This document shows positions 6,942-11,951 of a stretch of 11,951 bases of DNA, piece by piece (the first letter of the stretch is position 1; each line of letters begins with the position of its first letter). The notes beneath the pieces are model-generated. The model did no database searches, was not told the origin of the DNA, and saw nothing but the letters and a program-made list of their open reading frames with translations. Source of the DNA: Burkholderiales bacterium (GTDB taxonomy: Bacteria > Pseudomonadota > Gammaproteobacteria > Burkholderiales > Usitatibacteraceae); contig JAJAYN010000481.1 of assembly GCA_026786225.1 (NCBI GenBank), positions 1-11,951 on the forward strand. Reading direction: 5' to 3'. Both the position numbers and the translations under genes were made by a program.

Positions 6942-6957
6942 CGCGCAGAACTGCGCG
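6942..6957. repeat. inverted repeat upstream of the crystallin-like gene
   Basis: CGCGCAG and CTGCGCG form perfect 7-base arms around AA, 27-42 bases before the start codon and just upstream of the ribosome binding site. It could be a 5' untranslated hairpin or an operator near the promoter. The remainder of the 266-base gap (6916-7181) shows no gene I trust and no clear terminator for the DUF1501 gene. Confidence 0.4.
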
Positions 6958-7181
6958 TTCGATGGTATACGCAAAGCGGTTAACGCATGTGCGCGGCAAG
7001 TCGTTGGCATCCCAAGCGAAATGCGCATCGTCAATGTTGGAAGCTCCGCGGATTCCGTTGGATTCACGTTTTCATTCTACCCAACACTTTGTGTATATGG
7101 AGAAATCCCATGCCGCCAGTTGACGCGCAGAGTTGGCTCGACGTTATCGAAACGCATAATGTTCCTGAGGCCGGTTTTACA

Positions 7182-8702
7182 TCACGCCAGGAATCCCATT
7201 CCACCGGTGCGCGCAAAGCGACCGAGATTAGGGAACACGGTCGGCAGTTCGCTTACTGAGGCGCCCATCCATTTAGCGAACGTTGCGCCATATTCGTCGA
7301 CCGATGTTACCGGCAATAGCCGCCCCTGGCCGACATCATTTGGACCGAGTAGCGCTACGGTCGGGAACTCAGAGCCCGCCGCGGTTCCGCCGTAAAATGC
7401 GCCGCCATTGACGGCGCCACCGAGTGCCAAACAATGCGTTCCCCAGCCATGATCACTGCCCGCTCCATTGGACGTTTGCGTGCGGCCGAAATCGGACATG
7501 GTGAACGAGGTCACGTTGTTCGAAATGCCTTGCGACACCGACCAGTTGTAGAACCAGGTCATCGCCTGGTCAAGTTGCTTGAGCAGATCTGCATGCAGAC
7601 CGCTCAGAATTGGCGTCGTGACATTATTGGAATTCTTGAACTGGTCGCCGTGATTATCGAATCCGCCTAGGGACACAAAGAAAATCTGGCGCTTCACACC
7701 TAGCGTATTTCGCGCGGCGATCATGTTGGCCACTGAACGCAGTTGGCCTGCCAGGCGATTGCTTTGCGCCAAGCCTGATGAGTTGGTAAAGGTAATCGGC
7801 GGTGCAGGCGTGATGGGAAATTTCTCGGAGACGTTTCCAGACGCATCCTTGGCCGGCGCTCCTGCGGCATCGAGGTTGTAAAGCGATGAATTTACAAACT
7901 CGCTGGTCGTCAATGCACGTGCGCCCATGTCGCCCCATTGATCTTCGAGGACGTTGGCACGCACGATATTCAATTGATTTTCAAATGCTGCCTGCGGGTT
8001 CGGCCGAGCCAGGGAATAGTTGTCCCAATCACGATATGACCTGAGTCGTTTGACGATTGCGCTCTTCGTACTACTCCAGGGCGATATCGAGTAGGCCACT
8101 GCGCTGTCGCCTTTTTGAAACAGACTTTGTCCGGCAGCCGAAATTGAAACCGACACCTGACTGTTGCCGTTGGCCGATTCAATCAAATCCGCCATGCGCC
8201 CGCCCCAGCCGGTCAGCGCCGGATAGTCTGCGCGACCGGTTTGCCAGTGGCTCTGCATATCTGAATGCGAAAAGAGCTGTGGCGGGTTGTTCGTCTGAGC
8301 GCGATACGCGGCGAGCGAAGTGGGTTGCAACAACACACCCGCGTTGGGGATTGCCGCGAGCTTGCGATCTGTATTGAAGATGTTCGCCAGACCCGGCATG
8401 CTGGGATGGAAGCCGAATGATCTGCCGCTGACACCGGCTGCAACGGGAATCGCATTCACTGCCGGAATCGCGAGATTGCCGCGGCCAGAAGCATAGCCCG
8501 CATATTCGCCGCCGAGCGGGATGATCATATTGTGTGCGTCGCTGCCGCCAAACAGAAAAACGCACACCAGCGCGCGGTAGTCGTTGTAGGGGCCGGCTGC
8601 ATATGCCGCTTGCATCAAATTTCCCATCATCGGCGTGCCCGCCGCAACGGCCATCATCTTCATGAAGCGGCGGCGATCTTTGTGCAGGTCATAGGTATTC
8701 AT
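7182..8702 (-). CDS. DUF1501 family Tat-exported protein
   Basis: A 506-residue protein of the DUF1501 family, related to the alkaline phosphatase/sulfatase fold, function unknown. The N-terminus DLHKDRRRFMKMMAVAAG (R10-R12, F13) is a twin-arginine signal, implying export in a folded state. Family landmarks are VCVFLFGGSDAHNMIIP at 47-62, FFVSLGGFDNHGDQ at 341-354, SDFGRT at 403-408 and SDHGWG at 416-421; the Asp and His residues in these blocks are candidate metal ligands. I start at ATG 8702 because AAGGA lies 7 bases upstream and the Tat motif begins just inside; the longer frame from 8819 overlaps the DUF1800 coding region. Only 10 bases separate it from the DUF1800 stop, so it is the second gene of a tight operon. 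DUF1800-DUF1501 pairing is common in bacteria. No substrate can be inferred. Confidence 0.93.
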   Translation of the reverse strand: MNTYDLHKDRRRFMKMMAVAAGTPMMGNLMQAAYAAGPYNDYRALVCVFLFGGSDAHNMIIPLGGEYAGYASGRGNLAIPAVNAIPVAAGVSGRSFGFHPSMPGLANIFNTDRKLAAIPNAGVLLQPTSLAAYRAQTNNPPQLFSHSDMQSHWQTGRADYPALTGWGGRMADLIESANGNSQVSVSISAAGQSLFQKGDSAVAYSISPWSSTKSAIVKRLRSYRDWDNYSLARPNPQAAFENQLNIVRANVLEDQWGDMGARALTTSEFVNSSLYNLDAAGAPAKDASGNVSEKFPITPAPPITFTNSSGLAQSNRLAGQLRSVANMIAARNTLGVKRQIFFVSLGGFDNHGDQFKNSNNVTTPILSGLHADLLKQLDQAMTWFYNWSVSQGISNNVTSFTMSDFGRTQTSNGAGSDHGWGTHCLALGGAVNGGAFYGGTAAGSEFPTVALLGPNDVGQGRLLPVTSVDEYGATFAKWMGASVSELPTVFPNLGRFARTGGMGFLA

Positions 8703-8709
8703 GTTTGTG

Positions 8710-8714
8710 TCCTT
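8710..8714 (-). promoter_or_regulatory. ribosome binding site of DUF1501 overlapping the DUF1800 stop
   Basis: The reverse strand reads TAAGGA: the TAA stop of DUF1800 (8713-8715) shares two As with the AAGGA Shine-Dalgarno sequence of DUF1501. Ribosomes finishing DUF1800 would expose this site, which fits translational coupling. Confidence 0.65.
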
Positions 8715-11253
8715 ACTTCTGGATCGAGTATTCGGGGGAATTGAGGATGAGCCACAGTGCGGTTTTGAATCGCTCAGTCGCCTGCGTAGCGGCATTGGCA
8801 TCCGTAAGGCGGGTAGCAATATCGATCAACTGGGTGCGGAATTCGGCACTGATTCCCGCAGACATCAGGGTGAGACTCATTGCGTCGATCATCACTGCGG
8901 GCATATGCGCGACGGCAATATAGCCTGCATAGTTGGGCGCGAGGCGCGTATTGGGGTCGCTTGAGGACTGATTGAAGCCACCGACGATTCCGTATTTGCT
9001 GAAGTCCATAAATCCGGAAATCGTGGCGCTATTGGAAATCTCGAACTCTGGACCGTACAACTGCGCACGCGAGAGCGGACCAGACGGCGTGTAGTCGGGG
9101 TGATAGAAATTGAATACGCTGCCTGCATGCATCGGACTCTGGCCCAGGGAATCAGAGCTGCCCAGATCGTAGATGCTGGCGTAATAGCCGCCAGCCATCC
9201 TCGCCTCGAACGCGCGATGCATGTGCGCGAAACGCAACACGGGTTCGCGCAGTTTGCCGAACGTGTTTGGCTGCGAACCGCGCGGCGCCCGCGCCTCCGG
9301 ATCGAGCAGGATGGCGCGAATGACCGCCTTCATGTCACCACGCACGCCGGCGCCGTTGTTATTGAACGCGCTGGCCACGCGGGTCACATAAGCACTGCTC
9401 GGGTTGCTGGTAACGAGACGCATGATCAGCTGCTCGCCGATAAACGGACCGACGTTCGGGTGATTGAAAACATTATTGATTACACCGTCCAGGTCCTGCA
9501 TGGGCGTCTGGCCGGCAGGAAGGCTTTGACTGAAACTGGTCGCGCCGGGATAAGTCAGCAATGTCTTGACACCAGTATCGTGCGCGCCACCGGTGATGGT
9601 GCGTTTGCCATCGGCCGACCGATAACTGGTCAACCAGGGTTCCATCGGCGCGGACCAGCCCGTACAAGCCTTTGCCGCACTTACAGGTTCGGTCGGGAAC
9701 GGTACATCGGGATACAGCCATTTGTACGGATCCGCCTGATTTTGCCCCGCATGGTTCCAGCCAGTCAGCGCACGCGCCACTTCTTGCGCGATCGCCTCGG
9801 AGTAAGTGTTGATTGGCTTGCCCATCGCATCCAGTTGCAGCGAGCCGTCGATATTGAGCATCACGGTGCCGATGGAGAACAACTGCATCATTTCGCGCGC
9901 GTAGTTTTCACTCGGGATCGAATTGAGCGCGGCATCCGCCTTGGCGCTACCCTTCATGTCCAGGTACTCGCCCATTGCCGGGCTGAGCGTGATGTCTTTG
10001 AGCAGATTGCGGAAATTGCCGAATGCATTTGCACCGAGCAAGTCCAGGTATGACGCGGATGCACAAGCCTGATCGCCGATGGTGTTGTTGTTCATCGAAA
10101 TCACCATGATCTGCGAGATTGCGAACACAACCCGCTGGCGCAATTGATCCTCTGCCTCGAAATACTGTTTCCAGATCGACGGCATCGCAACCGCATAAGG
10201 TGTGGTCGGGTAGAGGGGGTCGTTGCGGACGGTAGTGAGGTGCGAGGTTTGCGCGGTGTTGAATTGCTCCTCGAGATAGGCTGCCGGAGTCATCAACGCG
10301 ACACGGCTGATCTCAGTTACCGTTGCGCCAAATGTTGCCTGCGTGAGCAATCGCGCTGCATCGGCCTTGGGGTGCGGCGCGACAGTGACGCTGATCAGTG
10401 CGGAGAAATTAAAGGCTCCATTGGTATCGACCGCCTTCGCTACCAGCGTCGTCGGACCCTCTACACCGGGCGTCCAGTTCAGCGTGTAAGGTGCCGTTAC
10501 CACTTCACCGATCTTGGTTGCGCCCTCGTAGAACTCCACCCTGGCGATTACGCCCCCGGCGCCAATGGAGGCATTTGCGGTCAGTGCGGCAGCAGTGCTG
10601 ACCTGTGCCATCGCGACGTTTGACAACGCGACCGTCGGTGCCGGCGTGGTCCCCAGCGTCACGCCGGAGCGCGCTTTGACAGCGGAAATATCGGATGAAT
10701 TGATTGCCCCCGAAACGTTGATGTCGTACTTGAAGTTGTTCGCACTCACGCTTACGGTCTGACCCGAACGCGCCTTAATGCCGGTGATATCGCTGGCATT
10801 CACGCTGAAACTGTTGTTGATGTCGCCCGCAAGAAAACCGATTGAAACCGATGTAGCGAGGGAGCCATTGACACCTGCCAGGCTGATCTTCACACGCCGA
10901 TTGTCCGCGATGTTTGTCAGCGTCACGATCACATCATTGCCTGAAAATTGCGCTGTTGGGTTGCCAAAAGGCGTGCCACCGACATCAGTCAACGACACAG
11001 AGCTGATCGCCGTAATGGGTGCATCGAATTGAAAGACGATGAGGTGCCCGTTAACAGGAATGCGCGATTCAACGGTGACGGCACCGGTGACTGACGCCGC
11101 ACGGTCGAGGGCGAGGTCATAGGTACCGGCTGTGCCGTGCACTTTTCGCGATTGCGCGCCGGTCAGGCTTAACGCCGATGCGGGCAGTGCCACAAAAAGG
11201 AGCAACAGGCACACGCCGATGGTGACGGCTCGAATTCTTGCATAACGGCTCAT
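8713..11253 (-). CDS. secreted DUF1800 protein with dockerin-like and Ig-like modules
   Basis: An 846-residue exported protein. Residues 1-27 are a Sec signal peptide (GVCLLLLFVALPASA). Residues 35-142 form a beta-rich Ig-like region. Residues 143-197 hold two dockerin-type calcium loops: D144, N146, S148, D155 and D177, N179, S181, D188, each followed by KARSG. Residues 208-291 form a bacterial Ig domain (VALSNVAM to FSALISVTV), and 297-846 are the DUF1800 domain with its signature SENYAREMMQLFSIGT at about 448-463 and RALTGWN at 494-500. DUF1800 has no established biochemical function. The start ATG 11253 has GGAG 7 bases upstream; the longer frame from 11568 would overlap the divergent amidase gene and lacks a signal peptide at its start. 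The gene is first in an operon with DUF1501. The dockerin repeats suggest calcium binding or protein-protein contacts outside the cell, but no cohesin is seen in the window. Confidence 0.93.
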   Translation of the reverse strand: MSRYARIRAVTIGVCLLLLFVALPASALSLTGAQSRKVHGTAGTYDLALDRAASVTGAVTVESRIPVNGHLIVFQFDAPITAISSVSLTDVGGTPFGNPTAQFSGNDVIVTLTNIADNRRVKISLAGVNGSLATSVSIGFLAGDINNSFSVNASDITGIKARSGQTVSVSANNFKYDINVSGAINSSDISAVKARSGVTLGTTPAPTVALSNVAMAQVSTAAALTANASIGAGGVIARVEFYEGATKIGEVVTAPYTLNWTPGVEGPTTLVAKAVDTNGAFNFSALISVTVAPHPKADAARLLTQATFGATVTEISRVALMTPAAYLEEQFNTAQTSHLTTVRNDPLYPTTPYAVAMPSIWKQYFEAEDQLRQRVVFAISQIMVISMNNNTIGDQACASASYLDLLGANAFGNFRNLLKDITLSPAMGEYLDMKGSAKADAALNSIPSENYAREMMQLFSIGTVMLNIDGSLQLDAMGKPINTYSEAIAQEVARALTGWNHAGQNQADPYKWLYPDVPFPTEPVSAAKACTGWSAPMEPWLTSYRSADGKRTITGGAHDTGVKTLLTYPGATSFSQSLPAGQTPMQDLDGVINNVFNHPNVGPFIGEQLIMRLVTSNPSSAYVTRVASAFNNNGAGVRGDMKAVIRAILLDPEARAPRGSQPNTFGKLREPVLRFAHMHRAFEARMAGGYYASIYDLGSSDSLGQSPMHAGSVFNFYHPDYTPSGPLSRAQLYGPEFEISNSATISGFMDFSKYGIVGGFNQSSSDPNTRLAPNYAGYIAVAHMPAVMIDAMSLTLMSAGISAEFRTQLIDIATRLTDANAATQATERFKTALWLILNSPEYSIQK

Positions 11254-11350
11254 GACAGCTCTCCAAAAGACATCTAATAACCGATGCAGAAATCGTGCCA
11301 GCGCACTTTCAGTGCAATCGTGGGCGGGGTAACCGAGCGCCGGTCGAAAG

Positions 11351-11368
11351 TGTCGTTGTACAGCGACA
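11351..11368. promoter_or_regulatory. 18-bp palindrome in the divergent DUF1800/amidase region
   Basis: TGTCGTTGTACAGCGACA pairs with itself at every position except one symmetric T/G pair. It lies 98 bases upstream of the DUF1800 start and 168 bases upstream of the amidase start, within the 283-base divergent region, and is a candidate operator. A smaller hairpin, GCACT/AGTGC (11303-11315), lies nearby. I could not assign promoter hexamers or a regulator family. Confidence 0.45.
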
Positions 11369-11536
11369 GAGCGGGCGCAATTAGTCAGGCTCGTGCTTGC
11401 GCTGCGCGCCATGGTAGTGCGAGTGTCGCAGCCTTTACTCGAGTATCGATTGCACCTGGCCATCACCCTGCGCAGTCGCGCCGGCCCGCCCACATGCCCG
11501 GCGGTATTTGCGAAATTCGTGCAAACTGTCATCACC

Positions 11537-11951
11537 ATGAATCGCCCCATAAGATGGTTGTTCGTCACTTACATCGGCTTCTGCGCGACCGGTTGCGAAA
11601 CGTATCGCACCCCTCCAGCCGTGGAACCTGCAATCATCAGTGTTGCCCAGTGGGGTGGCACCCCGGCTGATGCAGCGCTGGCACGCCTGCACAAGATTGA
11701 CCGGATTACGCTGCATCATCAGGGACTGGCGTTCCCGCGCGGCAAGGATCCGCAACAATATCTGCGCGATCTGCAATCCTGGTCGCGCAAGACGCGTGGC
11801 TGGATTGATGTGCCCTATCATTACGTGATTGATCTTGACGGCCGCATGTACGAAGGACGGGATATTCGTTTTGCCGGAGACACCAATACCAGCTACGATC
11901 CATCGGGTCACGCGCTGATTGAAGTCGTCGGTAATTTCGAGGACGTTGAAC
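11537..11951 (+). CDS. N-acetylmuramoyl-L-alanine amidase (PGRP/AmpD type), probable lipoprotein, 3' end beyond window
   Basis: The first 138 codons are present and the frame is open to the window edge. The N-terminus is a short hydrophobic signal ending in CATGC (C20), a weak but plausible lipobox, so the protein may be lipid-anchored. From about residue 55 it follows the peptidoglycan amidase_2/PGRP pattern: RITLHHQG, with H60 as the expected first zinc ligand; then a conserved helix with LQSW; GWIDVPYHYVIDLDGRMYEGR at 89-108, with Y94 at the usual catalytic tyrosine position; and ALIEVVGNFE. The second and third zinc ligands would lie beyond the window. It should cleave the bond between muramic acid and L-alanine in peptidoglycan, in the periplasm. 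The start at ATG 11537 has no good ribosome binding site; an in-frame GTG at 11519 is possible. It is divergent from the DUF1800 operon. Confidence 0.85.
   Translation, partial: MNRPIRWLFVTYIGFCATGCETYRTPPAVEPAIISVAQWGGTPADAALARLHKIDRITLHHQGLAFPRGKDPQQYLRDLQSWSRKTRGWIDVPYHYVIDLDGRMYEGRDIRFAGDTNTSYDPSGHALIEVVGNFEDVE

Noticed and set aside
9100..10053. A 317-codon rightward frame opposite DUF1800
   Set aside because: Long only because the GC-rich DUF1800 gene lacks stops in that antisense frame; no domain, no ribosome binding site of note.
11254..11568. N-terminal extension of DUF1800 to 11568
   Set aside because: The added 105 residues overlap the divergent amidase start and precede a clear Sec signal peptide at ATG 11253 with GGAG upstream.
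1..11951. CRISPR array, tandem repeats, insertion sequence or tRNA-associated attachment site
   Set aside because: No regularly spaced repeats, no transposase or integrase motifs, and no tRNA-like cloverleaf seen on either strand by eye.

Overview
The window reads like a chromosomal stretch from a moderately GC-rich proteobacterium, most likely a betaproteobacterium. The hints are the gene repertoire (WS/DGAT acyltransferase, YjbR-like fragment, DUF1501/DUF1800 pair with dockerin-like repeats, crystallin/glycine-zipper envelope protein) and the style of the protein sequences. This is inference from recognisable families; no RNA marker gene is present. I see no phage, transposase, CRISPR array, tRNA or rRNA. 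Genes cover nearly everything, and the longest gaps are about 283, 266 and 182 bases.

Left part (1-3434). A leftward pair opens the window: a four-helix membrane protein (DUF6644-like) followed by a small exported protein (DUF6152-like) cut off by the window edge. Diverging from them is a wax ester synthase/diacylglycerol acyltransferase. Facing it are a PLP-dependent threonine/serine dehydratase-like enzyme and, upstream of that, what looks like the N-terminal half of a YjbR/MmcQ-type protein.

Middle (3617-6915). A membrane-bound diguanylate cyclase with a TTG start runs rightward and converges on a leftward membrane-anchored metallophosphoesterase. Next comes a strong hairpin terminator and a leftward secreted protein that joins a beta/gamma-crystallin domain to a glycine-zipper segment.

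Right part (7182-11951). A leftward two-gene operon encodes a large secreted DUF1800 protein (signal peptide, Ig-like region, two dockerin-like calcium loops, Ig domain, DUF1800 domain), then a Tat-exported DUF1501 protein whose ribosome binding site overlaps the DUF1800 stop codon. Divergent from this operon is the start of a PGRP/AmpD-type N-acetylmuramoyl-L-alanine amidase, probably a lipoprotein. An 18-bp near-perfect palindrome lies in the shared upstream region.

Most genes look like independent housekeeping or accessory units. The two sets that plausibly work together are DUF6644/DUF6152 (my copper-handling hypothesis) and DUF1800/DUF1501 (a widespread exported pair of unknown function). 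I found no clear evidence of an entirely new multi-gene system; the best leads are these two pairs.
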